64,000 nucleotides of DNA from assembly GCF_030272615.1 (NCBI RefSeq), contig NC_081409.1, positions 648,180,468 through 648,244,467 on the forward strand, given 5' to 3'. The stretch's first letter is position 1. Every line of letters begins with the position of its first letter. The position numbers were made by a program, and so were the translations under genes. The DNA comes from Cryptomeria japonica (Eukaryota; Streptophyta; Pinopsida; Cupressales; Cupressaceae). The notes beneath the pieces were generated by a model. It was not told the origin of the DNA. It did no database searches and saw nothing but the letters and a program-made list of their open reading frames with translations. Below are positions 21,872 to 33,371 of this stretch, piece after piece.

Positions 21872-23507
21872 CACCCGATCAATAACCACTAATAACTTTC
21901 CATTTCCATAATTATTTCATAGGCACACACATACAATGCCAATCTCCAAAATTTCAAGGAAAAGTTTACCAGCAAGGTATATGGTGAAATAAACACATTG
22001 GAAAGAATAACTAGCCAATTCTTCGCAGTAGAGAAACAAGGATGCACCCAGCAAACCCAATCGAAAATTCTTTCTTCCAAAAGAAGAGGTAAATCAAGAA
22101 GTTGATATTCAAGATCAAACACACAGCAGATAGAGAAATGAACCATTTCCTTCCTAAATGCAAACATATGATATAGATTTCATAAAACCAATAATAATAA
22201 ACACTATTTCTTCCATTTCAATCATTCCACAAGCATCTATAGGAAGATTGTATAAATTCCCATACACAGGAAGAAAATTGAAAATTTAAAAAAAAAAAAA
22301 ATTCAAAACAAGAAGGGAACCTCGAACCTTGAAGCAAGTAGCAAGCAAGAGGTGAAGAAAATCCAGTCTTGCAACTAGTTCGAATCTCCAGTCCCTCCAG
22401 GAAGTTTTCTAGAATTATTTTCTTCTCTCACAATTTCTCTTCTTCTCTTGCCGTGAATCCCCAGAATGGATGCCCCAAGATATGTTTTAACCTAAGCTTC
22501 TAGGTTAAAGTTATTTCATCCAATCAGATTTAAATATTTTTAATACTAAAAGGCAACCAGATTTACTTCTTTCCCAAAAATAATAATTCTTACCAATGAT
22601 TAAATTAAAAAGGCCAAATGGAAAACTAAAAAGGGAAGCTTTTATTTATTTCTCTTTCCATAAATACTTTCCTCAACATAAGCATTTACCCTTTTTAAAT
22701 GACTAGGCAATTTATTTCACAAAAATATCAATGCAACTTTACACAATACATTAAGGCATATAACCATTCAATCTAGCAATCATTAGTTTAAGTAGATCAA
22801 TAATCACAAAGCATATTAATTAAATGATTACGCCAACATGAGATAGCATCAACCATTTAAATAAATTGAAGCACACAAAACCAAGACAGATCAAATGACA
22901 ACTCTCAAATGACCAAACCAAGGCACTATGACTCGCATACCAGCTAGACGGGAAAGGCAACCGACTGACAACACTCACACGAGTGTAACTGTGGTCAAGC
23001 TAGGGTACCACAACTATCTCCTCCACTCCCATCGGATATATCAGGCATGCTTAGACTTGTGAAACCAGGTGGAGTCAATACCCCGCACCTACCCTGTGCT
23101 AATACCTGCAATGTCCTACACCAAAGAACCACACGTCTATATAGACCAATGTATATTTATATACACACATGATACGCACATCGATGAATGAGAATCGTGA
23201 CATTCCCTGTCTCATCGGAGTGAGTGAAGGAAAATCATCCCCTCACATCCCAATACACTTGAAAACACACAACATATAAACAACACATCATAATATAAAA
23301 AGAAAAGTGTCAGTCTATGATAAAGATCCATAAAATAACATTATTCATAAGCACTGAGATATTGCACAAAATCATACACCATAAATCCAGATAAAGCATG
23401 AAATAACATTGCATAATATCCAAATCAAAATATAATAATGTTCCACAGAATAGTCACTGAAGTAAATCAAAACATAAAAAAGAGGCTGATCGAGGAGGGG
23501 TACTACA

Positions 23508-23519
23508 TCCTCCCCCCAA
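23508..23519 (-). other. Polypurine tract of E
   Basis: On the minus strand, TTGGGGGGAGGA immediately precedes the LTR start TGTAGTACCCC, as expected for the plus-strand primer of a Gypsy element. Confidence 0.85.
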
Positions 23520-23541
23520 GCCTAGGCTTACTCCTGGAAGC

Positions 23542-25119
23542 CTAAAACAGATAGGAATAAAGCTCTCTCATCTTCTTTGGATGTTCCCAAGTCATAGAGG
23601 ACTCATCACTGGGGTTCCATAGGACCCTTACCTGCTCGATGGTACGACCCCTGAGGGTTAAATCCTGATGCTGAAGGTTGCACACAAGCTCCATGGAAAG
23701 CTGCCCATCCTTGACTTGCAAAGCGCTCCAATCAAAAATATGGGTCACGTCACAATGATAAGGACAAAGAATAAAAACATGAAAGACATCATGGATGCAG
23801 GATAGACTCGTCGGCAAGGCAAGATGGTAGGCAACAGGTCCTATCCTCTCAAGGATCTCAAAATGGCCTACAAAATGAGGCTCCAACTTAGAACCCTTTC
23901 CATAACGGATCAGAATCTTCCGTGGACACACTCTCAAGAACACACGATTGCCAATAGAAAACTGGCGATTGACTCTATGAGCATTGACATACTTCTTCTG
24001 CCTGTCCTGGGCGGCAACCAAATACCCACGAATCTGCTCAACTTGCTGCTCCATCTCACGAAGCAAATCTGAGCCTAAACACACCCTATCCTCCAACCGA
24101 TCCCAACTCAAAGGAGAACGGAAAAGATGACCATACAATGCCTGGAAGGGCGACATGCCTATAGAGCTTTGATATCCGTTATTATAAGCAAACTCCACAA
24201 GGCAAAGATATTCGTCCAAACGCAACTGCTGATTCATAACATACATGCGAAGCATGTCCTCCAAGACCTGATTCACATGCTCAGTCTAACAATCAGTCTC
24301 TGGGTGATAAGCTAAACTAAAGTTCAATTGGGTCCCCAAAGCATGCTTAAGTGAGGTCCACAAGGCCGATGTAAAGACAAGGTCTCTATCAGAAATGATC
24401 CGGCCTTGGGATCCCATGCATCACTACATCTTCCAAGAAGACTTGTGCCACCACAGCTGCAGTATAAGAAGATCAAATAGGAACAAAATGACAAACTTTG
24501 GTCAATCTATCAACAATGACCATAATGGCATCATGACACCACGAAGAAGTAGGCAACCCTACTATGAAATCCATGGAAATGATATCCCATTTCCAATCTG
24601 GTATCAAATTCGGCTGTAAATGCCCTGCAGGGTGTTGATGCTCCACCTTCACCTACTAACATCCAAGCACTTGGACACAAAATCAGAAAAGTCACATTTC
24701 ATACCAGCCCAATGATATATCTGTCTAAGATTTGCATGCATCTTCTTGACACCAGGGTGTGCCAAATAAGGTACACGTTGGGCCTCAATCATGATCAAAA
24801 CGTGAAGACCCTCCAAAGGAGGTACATAGATCTGTCCAAGATGTCTAAGAAGACCATCTGACTCAAGAATATATCTAGAATGTCTACCCTCCAATGGTCT
24901 TCTAGACTCCGCCACGGATCTAACATCCTGATACCAGGTGTCCTGAGGAAGAACTCCAAGAATTCTCTCACTCAAGTCCACACCAAGGGACAGTGCTGCA
25001 ACCTCATGCCGCCTATGGCTCAAAGCATTTGCCACTACGTTCTCTTTCCCCTGGATATAACGAATTTCAAAATCATACTCGCAGAGGAATTCCATCCATC
25101 TTCGTTGTCGAGCATTCAA
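23542..25119 (-). pseudogene. Element E integrase with chromodomain-like C-terminus
   Basis: In translation order: the end of RNase H (IRYIQGKENVVANALSH); an HHCC finger (HPGVKKMH ... KCLDV, with a 1-bp deletion and two TAG stops where QQ is usual, near 24,650); then the catalytic core with [13 protein letters not shown] (first Asp) and ISDRD (second Asp). An open stretch from 24,276 follows, containing EFAYNNGYQSSIGMSPFQAL and a GPY-type tail. The last ~40 residues, GRTIEQVRVLWNPSDESS to MTWEHPKKMREL, resemble a chromodomain lacking its first aromatic residues. Further stops lie near 24,473 (TGA) and 24,287 (TAG), with a frame change near 24,400. It would have integrated cDNA, probably steered to heterochromatin. 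Confidence 0.9.
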
Positions 25120-25125
25120 GTTCAG

Positions 25126-26286
25126 CTACGTGAAAATATATTGCAAACTGCAGTGATCACTATGCAGCTCAAACCGATGCCCCAATAGGAATTGTTTCCA
25201 ACGAACCAATGCATACACTACAGCTGCCAACTCCAAGTCATGAACTGGATAGTTCAACTCATGATCCTTGAGTTTGCGAGACTCATAGGCAACCACATGT
25301 CCATCCTGCATAAGCACTGCACCTATACCTTCTAAAGCGGCATCTGTGCATACCATGAAATCTCTGGATTGGTCAGGAACTGCCAAAATTAGAGCCCTAA
25401 CCAGGATTTCCTTCAAGGTATGAAAATCCAATTCACACTGTTCTGACCAAAAAAAATTCTTCCCTTTCCTCTGAAGAGAGGTAATTGGATGGCCTATCGG
25501 AGAAAAGCTCTGAACAAAGCGATGGTAATATCCGGCCAAACCCATGAAACTTCGAACTTCAGAAATATTGGTCGGCACTAGCCAATCAACAATGGCTTGG
25601 ATCTTAGAAGGATCCACGGATACACCTTCTCCCAAAACTATATGACTAAGATAACTCACCTCTGTCTGGAAGAAATCACACTTCACCAAATTTGCAAAAA
25701 GCTGATTCTCCCTCAAGCACTGCAATACCTAATGCAAGTGACCGTCATGCTCTTCCATGGATCTAGAATAAATCAATATGTCATCCAAGAACACAAGGAC
25801 AAAGTGGTCAAGGTAGGTGCCAAAAACCCCATTCATAAGACTCATGAACACTAAAGGCGCGTTCGTCAACCCAAATGGCACCACTGTGAACTCATAGTGA
25901 CCATAACGAGTAGGAAACACCATCTTATGAATGGCTGCATCCTGAATGCGCAACTGATGATACCCAGAATTTAGGTCTATTTTAGAGAACACCTTGGCTC
26001 CCTTCACCTGATCAAAGAGGTCATCAATCCGAGGCAATGGATATCGGTTCTGGATGGTTGCCTTATTCAACTATCGATAATCAATGCATAATCGAAGAGA
26101 ACCATCCTTCTTCTTGACGAAGATAACCGACGCACTCCAAGGAGAAACAGTATGACAAATGAATTCCTTAGCCAACAACTCCTCAACTTGCAACTTCAAC
26201 TCACTAAACTCTTGAGTAGTCATCTGATATGGTGCTCTCGAAATTGGTTCCGCGCCAGGAACCAAGTCAATGCGAAAATCTATGTC
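25126..26286 (-). pseudogene. Element E reverse transcriptase and RNase H
   Basis: RT motifs read [33 protein letters not shown] and the catalytic [10 protein letters not shown]. The connection domain contains [16 protein letters not shown]. RNase H reads [17 protein letters not shown], then [11 protein letters not shown] and [11 protein letters not shown]. Three TAG codons interrupt it at about 26,071, 25,726 and 25,123, each where glutamine is expected. A TGA at about 26,287 separates it from protease. Otherwise the frame is continuous, so E is only moderately old. Confidence 0.92.
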
Positions 26287-26886
26287 TCATTTCGGAGGCA
26301 TACCGGGAATATCCAAAGGAAACACATCCGCATACTCTTGAAGAATAGTGTGACCATCAAGAGAAATTTCTTGACTCTCTCCCTCATCCACATCCTCAAG
26401 AGCAACTGCAAAAAATTGACACCCTTGATCCATGCATCGCCTAAGTTGCATAGCGGAAATCATACGTAAGGATATCGATTGCTGAACTCCAACGATCCCC
26501 ACTCTCCTGCCAAGGTCATCTACACACTCTACTGTCTTCAGACGACAGTCTACATGAGTGTTATGAGATGATAACCAATCCATCCCCAACACAACTCCAT
26601 AGGAGCCCAAAGGAATGAATCGAAGGTCAACTGAAGTGACAAAGGGTCCTAGGTGCAATTCACAACTGGGAACAAAGACATCTACAAACACTCGCACACC
26701 GGTAGCCAACTCTACTTGCCACCTATCTGCCTGCTTAGCAGACATGAGCCCGCATCGCTCCATAATGGATGAAGAAATAAAAGAATCTGAAGCACCAGAA
26801 TCAAAAAGTACAGAGATAGGGGTACCACACAACACACCTGTGGTCTCAATCACAGTACTCTGATGCTCAGCCTGGTGGCCATCCAC
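26287..26886 (-). pseudogene. Element E protease region
   Basis: This is an open stretch of about 199 codons. The aspartic protease motif VLFDSGASDSFIS has intact catalytic Asp-Ser-Gly, and GMDWLSSHN marks the second conserved segment. It belongs to the same polyprotein as gag and RT, separated by single stop codons (TAG upstream, TGA downstream). Confidence 0.9.
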
Positions 26887-26928
26887 CGCTACAAATACTC
26901 TATGGGATCTACCTGCATCCCCTATTGT

Positions 26929-28220
26929 CAGCTATGATGCGGCTGGCCTTTGATTGCTCGTCTGGTGAGTATGCTAAGGACATTGAGTGGCCTTGTGGCC
27001 ATATTGACCACAAGTGAAGCAAACTCCCCTAACCGGTCTTTTACTCCCAAACGGTCCACTGGACTACTGAAAGCTCTCCCCACTAGGGGCATGAGATGCT
27101 CCCTAACAAGACTGCCTTGGAAAGGTCTGCCTACCCTTCTGCCATCTCCTGCACTTCCAAGACTGAGAGATGCCACTGTGTTGGCCCTGAGACTGCTTCA
27201 GTCTCGGCAACTGCTACTGCTGCTGGTGCTCACCCTTGGCGGGTGCCTAAGGTCCCCTAAAAGGTGCGGTGGTTTGGGACCGATTCCCTCTACCTCTAGA
27301 CCCACTAAAAGGATCACTCCCAATCTGAACTCCAGATTGGCTGCCATGAGCACGACTAAGGTTCTTTTCTACCAACCTGGCTTTCGCCATGGCTACCTCT
27401 ACTCAAGTAGGCTCAAAAACTCTCACTCCTCCACTGATGCGGTCATTGAGACCCCTCAAGAAGTACTGCACAAACATAGCCTCATCATTGCCGATCCTGA
27501 CATACTGTTTGAGCTCATAGAACCTGTGCTCAAAATGATCCACTGACAACCCAAACTGGTGCAGAGCATAGAACTCATCTGCTTGCGACTGCCTCCACTA
27601 GGGTGAGAGGAATCGTGCCCTGAACCTCTCCAAAAACATCTCCCAAGATGTGGTGTTGATGCTCACACTGATCCTCTCCTCCTCTAATCTCCACCAGATA
27701 GATGCAAAGCTCTCGAGACGCATGATCGTGCATCTTGCCTTGGTGTTACTACTATAAGGGTACATAGAAAAACACCGATCTAAATTGATAAGCCATGTCT
27801 CTGCCTCGAGACCGGTACCTTTCCCATCAAAGAAGGGAGGATTGGACCTCATCAAGTCCCTCATGTGCCTTAAGATAGTTGGATCCGGGTCTGCTAGGAC
27901 CTCTCTCCTTCTAGGAGATCTCTCTCTCTCTTTGGAATCTACTGAAGCGATTCCTTTACCCGACCATGGATGGGCTGATCCACCTCGGGTCTGGGGCCTA
28001 GTCTAGCTAGCACCTCCTAAAACATCTGACGTAGCTCCTCCCTTTCGGGAACCTGCTCTACTGAATGCGGTTCCTCCTGATGAACTAATTGATCCCCATC
28101 CACACTTGCATGAGTGGTTGGTGGCGAGGGACTAAGGCGATCGAAACCTCGACCCCTTCCTCTTCCTCTACCTCTGGTGCGACCACCAATGTAGCCACCT
28201 TGCTTGGCTTTCCTAGCCAT
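26929..28220 (-). pseudogene. Element E gag
   Basis: The start is ATG 28,218-28,220 (MARKAKQGGYIGG, then Arg/Gly-rich). The retrotransposon gag core is open at 27,598-27,864 (NPPFFDGKGTGLEAETWL). A Gln-rich linker leads to one zinc knuckle, CFTCGQYGHKATQC (about 26,985-27,026). I read eight TAG and one TGA in frame, at about 28,017, 27,598, 27,403 (TGA), 27,247, 27,214 and four more to 26,930. One frameshift lies between about 27,970 and 28,010. It would form the capsid. Confidence 0.88.
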
Positions 28221-28358
28221 GACCTAACACTGCACAAGAGAAAAAGGTTCAGATCAAAGGCAAAGAAAGACACAAGGAAGTCACACCACAAGACCTACAC
28301 AAAAAGGTCAATGCAAATAGGCTCACGACAAACCCAGAGTACCCAGTGTTGAAACATG

Positions 28359-28371
28359 GGCTCTAATACCA
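28359..28371 (-). other. Primer binding site of E
   Basis: On the minus strand, TGGTATTAGAGCC lies just inside the LTR that begins at 28,374. It matches the tRNA-Met site TGGTATCAGAGCC with one change. Confidence 0.88.
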
Positions 28372-28373
28372 AA

Positions 28374-31300
28374 TGTAATGCCCCACCAGGAACCCCGAAG
28401 GAAAACCCACAACAAGGGTGAAGCAATTTTTTTATTAAAAAGTATAAACATCATAAGTGCATTTACACAACATGCACAAAACACAAGCGGAAGACTACAC
28501 CAGAATTCCTTAAGGGTTACCAGTGAAGAATTAACTTCAAGAATAAATTCCACATATGCATCATTAACTCAATGATTACAAGAAGCCATAAGAAAATAAA
28601 GATTCATCATAGACAAATTGAAAGGATACAGTATAATTTCCAGTTCAATAAGAATTTACTAACATCGTCAAGGAAACTGATAAAAATATCCCAACATAGA
28701 ATTACATTTCTCTTCCAATACATAACTTCTCAATATACATATAAGGATAGATCTCATCCAGTTACAAGGTTACATAAGATCAATGGTATAATGATACAAA
28801 GATACAATGACCATAAGGGTCTCCAAATAACAATAATCTACAAACAAGAGATGAAGAATAATTCACGAACTAGAAGAACATCTACGAAGCCAATCCTTGC
28901 ATGAAGTTACAAATCCGAACATCCGATGGGAAGTGGCACTACCACCCGACCATATAATCCCCAAATGGAATCACCCCACAGTGCTAGGAGATAGCTGAGG
29001 ACCCTCAAACAAGTATAAGCATGACATGGTTGACAAAACAATACGACTCGATGACAACACATAATGACCCCACAAAATCCGAGTGACTCAACGTCACAAA
29101 CACACAAGTGAACCAAATGAGAGAGTATCATCGCATAGCTTAAGATGGATACCATGGTACAACCTCCATAGGTCCCGACTCACTGTCCTAGTAACCTCTC
29201 CCGAACCTCCGGTTCCAACTAAGTCTCATGTGGACCATACCAACCTTTCGTGAAGACAAGGTGGTTGGTTTGCCATTCTAGGCTTTCTCACAACATGATG
29301 AGTCTCATACAAGCACTCACCCGGTGTGAGGTACAATTATCTTTATTAATGTTATGATTCTACCCACCTAATCAATTCATTAGATTACCAGTTATTATCT
29401 GACTTTCGCTGGGTCGTAATGCCTACCACTTTGGGCGCAACCCCCAAGTGAAAGCCACTCTCTCAAAGGTCACTAAACAAATATGGTCACTCCCCGAGGA
29501 CCCTATGGCGAAGTAGACAGCCATAACACCACTATCAAAAACAAATGGTCAAACAAGGACATACTGACTCTTGGCTAACCATAGGGCAAAGACACTACAT
29601 GGTTAAGACAACGAAGCCAACATATATCTCTTGGTCAAAGGTACCAAATATACCTCCACAAGACGACTAAACCACAAACCAAAATAACACATAATACACT
29701 TGCAACATCATGCATTGAAATATGAAATAGAGCACTCTTTACAGCAGTCAAATTATTCATTTTCCCAAATCAATATTCCATCAGGAATGAAATCCATATT
29801 GAACATTCAACCAAATAAAAATACGAATTCCAAATAGGCATTCAATTCAATTCCAGAATATAAACAAATCAACCAAGTGAATCACTAATTCATGCCTTGA
29901 TTTCCATTGATAAATTTATTAACCACATAATAAGAATCACATGAAAAATCACCATTTATGCTTAACATAAAACAACCACTTCAACATGTTCACTTAATAA
30001 AATAAAATTAATTTATAACATACCGGTTTGCACTGGTAAGGCACAGGTCAAGCAGTGGCATAAGCCAACCCGCAGTAGTGGTGCTATCGAGGCAACAGAC
30101 ACTACCTGCCGGTAGTGCTGCTACCACTGGTAACAACCACTACCGATCGGTAGCACTGCTACCAACCGGTAGCGATACTGCCGATCGGTAGTGTCGCTAC
30201 CGTTGGTAGCAGCTACTACCAACCGGTAGCGATACTGCCGACCGGTAGTGTCGCTACTACTGGTAGTAGCCGCTACCAATTGGTAGTAGTCCTACCAATC
30301 GGTAGTGAAACTACCAACCGGTGGTAGTCCTACTAACCGGTAGTACTGCTACTGCGTAGCGGTGTTGCCGACCGGTAGTTCTGCTACCTGCGGATAGCAG
30401 ACACTACCGACTCACATGATGAGGCAAGCCCATCACGAGAGCGGTAAAGTCTACAAACAAACCAAAAATGCATGCCTCTAAGGCATTCAAAAACCAAAAG
30501 ATCACCCAATCAATAACCACAAATAACTTTCCATTTCCATAATTATTTCACAGGCACACACATACAGTGCCAATCTCCAAAATTTCAAGGAAAAGTTTAC
30601 CAGCAAGGTAGATGGTGAAATAAACACATTGGAAAGAATAACTAACCAATTCTTGACAGTAGAGAAAAAAGGATGCACCCAGCAAACCCAATCTAAAATT
30701 ATTTCTTCCAAAAGAAGAGATAAATCAAGAAGTTGATTTTCAAGATCAAACCCACAACAGATAGAGAAATGAACCAATTCCTTCCTAAATGCAAACATAT
30801 GATATAGATTTCACAAAACCAACAATAATAAGCACTATTTCTTCCATTTCAATCATTCCACAAGCATCTACAGAAAGATTGTATAAATTCCCATACACAG
30901 GAAGCAAATTGAAAATTTCAAAAAAAACAAATTCAAAACAAGAATGGAACCTCCAACCTTGAAGCAAGTAGCAAGCAAGAGGTGAAGAAAATCCAGTCTT
31001 GCAATCAGTTCGAATCTCCAGCTCCTCTAGGAAGTTTTCCAGAATTATTTTCTTCTCACAATTTCTCTTCTTCTCTTGCTGTGAATCCTCAGAATGGATG
31101 CCCCAAAATATCTTTTCACCTAAGCTTCTAGGTTAAAGTTATTTCATCCAGTCAGATTTAAATATTTTTAAAACTAAAAGGCAATCAGATTTACTTCTTT
31201 CCCAAAAATAATAATTCTTACCAATGATTAAATTAAAAAGGCCAAATGGAAAACTAAAAAGGGAAGCTTTTATTTATTTCTTTTTCCATAAATACTTTCC

Positions 31301-32152
31301 TCAACATAAGCATTTAACCTTTTTAAATGACTAGGCAATTTATTTCACAAAAATATCAATGCAACTTTACACAATACATTAAGGCATATAACCATTCAAT
31401 CTAGCAATCATTAATTTAAGTAGATCAATAATCACAGAGCATATTAATTAAATGATTACGCCAACATGAGATAGCATCATCCATTTAAATTAAATAACCA
31501 TTTAAATAAATGAAAGCACACAAAACCAAGACAAATCAAATGATGACTCTCAAATGACCAAACCAAGGCACTATGACTCGCATACCAGCCAGACGGGAAA
31601 GACAACCGATTGACAACACTCACACGAGTGTAACTGCAGTCAAGGTAGGGTACCACAACTATCTCCTCCACTCCCATCAGATATATCAGGCATGTTCAGA
31701 CCCGTGAAACCAAGTGGAGTCAATACTCGTACCTGCCCGGTACTAGTACCTGCAATGTCCTGCACCAAAGAACCACACGTGCATATACACCAATATATAT
31801 ATTTATATACAGACACGACACACACACCGATGAAGGAGAATCGTGACGTTCCATGTCTCACCAGAGTGAGTGAAGGAAAATCATCCCTTCGCATCCCAAT
31901 ACACATGCAAACATGCAACATATAAATAACGCATCGCAATATAAGGGAAAAGTGTCAGTCCATGATAAAGATCCATAAAATAACATTATTCATAAGCACC
32001 GAGATACTACACAAAATCATACACCATAAATCCAGATAAAGCATGAAATAACATTGCGTAATATCTGAATCAAAATACAATAATATTGCATAGAACAATC
32101 ACTGAAGTAACTCAAAACATACAAAAGAGGCTGATCGAGGAGGGGTACTACA
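28374..32152 (-). repeat. 5' LTR of E (clean copy, 3,779 bp)
   Basis: This is the unduplicated, uninterrupted LTR and the reference for the other copy. It begins TGTAGTACCCC and ends GGGGCATTACA when read on the minus strand. It includes the hairpin array at 30,101-30,411 and an AT-rich ATATATATTTATATA stretch (about 31,794-31,808). Confidence 0.92.
30101..30411. repeat. Tandem hairpin array CTACC-n-CCGGTAG (5' LTR copy)
   Basis: About 14 units of CTACC-NN-CCGGTAG with linkers of 6-9 bases, for example CTACCGATCGGTAG, CTACCAACCGGTAG and CTACCAATTGGTAG. Several units are complete palindromes with paired substitutions, so pairing has been kept while sequence changed. Confidence 0.88.
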
Positions 32153-32865
32153 AGATGAATATTATTTGTTTAGTGTAAGGCCAACATGTTTAATAAATAT
32201 GTAATTGGTCTATTATCTAGTGGCCGACTTGATTGTTTATGGTTGAGGGTTTGTATATATATGATGTAAGATCTCATTGTAGATCATGGTCATGGAATGG
32301 GATATGGATATATGATGTGTGAATAATGTAATATCTTTCAGGCAGAGGATTTGGTCGATCATTGGAGATGGAGCTGGGTTTATGTAAGAGGATTTAGTCC
32401 TCAAGTATTGAGCGTAACCGGAACTGTACTCAGACGTAGGAGGAGATGCTATCTTTGGAGTTCATTCATTTTTCCAGATTGTAGTCTAGATTTCTATGTA
32501 GTCAGTGAGACTCCTTTTGTCATGAGCAGTGTGCTCTAGGATGTTGGCCTTCCTGCAAGTGTAGGCCCCTCAATTGTAATTCACATACTTACTGCAGAAG
32601 TATTATCTGACTGTGGGTAGGCTTCCCACAGCGGTTTTTCCGTTAACCGTGTTTTCCACGTATAAATCTTGGTGTCATGTGGATGGTATTTATTCTCTAA
32701 TTATTGTTTATGCTTAATTGGTTTAACTGCTATTTTGGTATTGATGTTTTGGGTTCTGGTATTAAAGTTTTAATTGCTAAACATTTTGGTAATCTGTGAC
32801 CACTTATTCACCCCCCCCCCCCCCTCTCAGTTGTCTTCTGGTTATTTGAATTTTCTAACATTTTG

Positions 32866-33371
32866 AAGGTCAATTTATGTGTACGTTGAATAAGATTAAG
32901 AGCTTAAATCAGGAGAACAACATAATTTTGGGCAGAATGGGAGAAGTAAGAAGTCTTATCACTCCCCAGAAAGACTAATCGATCAACAATATACAAGATG
33001 TAAAGGATGCTCTGAACAAGAGTGTTCCTGTAGATAGAAGAGGAGCAGAGATGCACACCTATCGTTTTAGTGGTAGGATCAGCATTTTGGAAATTTTGAA
33101 GAGGGGTTGGGATAACCACTTGCTGAACGTAAAGACAATTTTTGCTGATATCTTCAATTTTTTGTAACTGTATATATCCCTAAATATAAATTTTAGCGGA
33201 TTCCTACCATTGGAATTGTTGTCAAAGGGGGAGAGAACATAGTGAAAAATGTTGCAAATCCTCATGGGGAGCTTATTTAGCTTGTTGAGTCTTATTGAGT
33301 TTTGAAGTTTTGTAGTCTTGAGTGTAAAGTTCATTTTTCACAGTGTTGCCATCAATGCCAAAGGGGGAGAT
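32866..33371 (+). pseudogene. End of element B's second ORF, 3' UTR and polypurine tract
   Basis: Sequence resumes after C with a helical segment containing MCTLNKIKSLNQENNIILG and ends near 33,075. A ~300-base UTR carries two purine blocks, one at about 33,226-33,236 and AAGGGGGAGAT at 33,361-33,371, the latter touching the 3' LTR. Confidence 0.75.

Larger units (their letters stand above)
13854..23507 (-). repeat. 3' LTR of E, enlarged by a tandem duplication and element F
   Basis: It aligns with 28,374-32,152 except for a second copy of a ~0.95-kb segment (14,916-16,822) and the 5,010-bp insertion F (16,862-21,871). Without these it would be about 3.7 kb, which is long for an LTR. Confidence 0.9.
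13854..32152 (-). mobile_element. Chromodomain Gypsy element E (Tekay-like), minus strand
   Basis: The ends are TGTAATGCCCCAC on the left and GGGGTACTACA on the right. Long LTRs are at 13,854-23,507 and 28,374-32,152, with gag-pol on the minus strand between them. Next to the right LTR is a tRNA-Met primer site; next to the left LTR is a polypurine tract. The order protease, RT, RNase H, integrase, chromodomain-like tail is Ty3/Gypsy chromovirus. Flanks GGTTG and AGATG agree at three of five positions, so the TSD has decayed or is uncertain. The target site in C is nonetheless clear. Confidence 0.92.
8884..32860 (+). mobile_element. Copia element C with most of pol deleted, nested in B
   Basis: The 5' LTR is 8,884-11,512 and the 3' LTR is 13,337-32,860. 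Both begin TGTTG and share the text GGAATTGATTATGTG nearby, and both end TTTCTAACA. A perfect TSD, TTTTG, is at 8,879-8,883 and 32,861-32,865. The interior is only 1.8 kb: gag and protease are followed directly by the RNase H tail. Both LTRs are enlarged by insertions (G in the 5' LTR, E in the 3' LTR). Confidence 0.93.
13337..32860 (+). repeat. 3' LTR of element C, split by Gypsy element E
   Basis: Blocks 13,337-13,853 and 32,153-32,860 together match the 5' LTR. The break falls after TCTTATGGGTTG; the same text runs on unbroken at about 9,388-9,399 of the other LTR. A TATA-like TTTGTATATATATGA is at about 32,250-32,265. Confidence 0.9.

Noticed and set aside
21889-22167. Minus-strand ORF with a near copy at 30,502-30,798
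   Set aside because: Both lie at the same place in the two LTRs of E, so the similarity comes from LTR duplication and not from selection on a protein.
26950-27546. 198-codon plus-strand ORF opposite E's gag
   Set aside because: It is the complement of a gag frame full of TAG. No motif, and the minus strand has clear homology.
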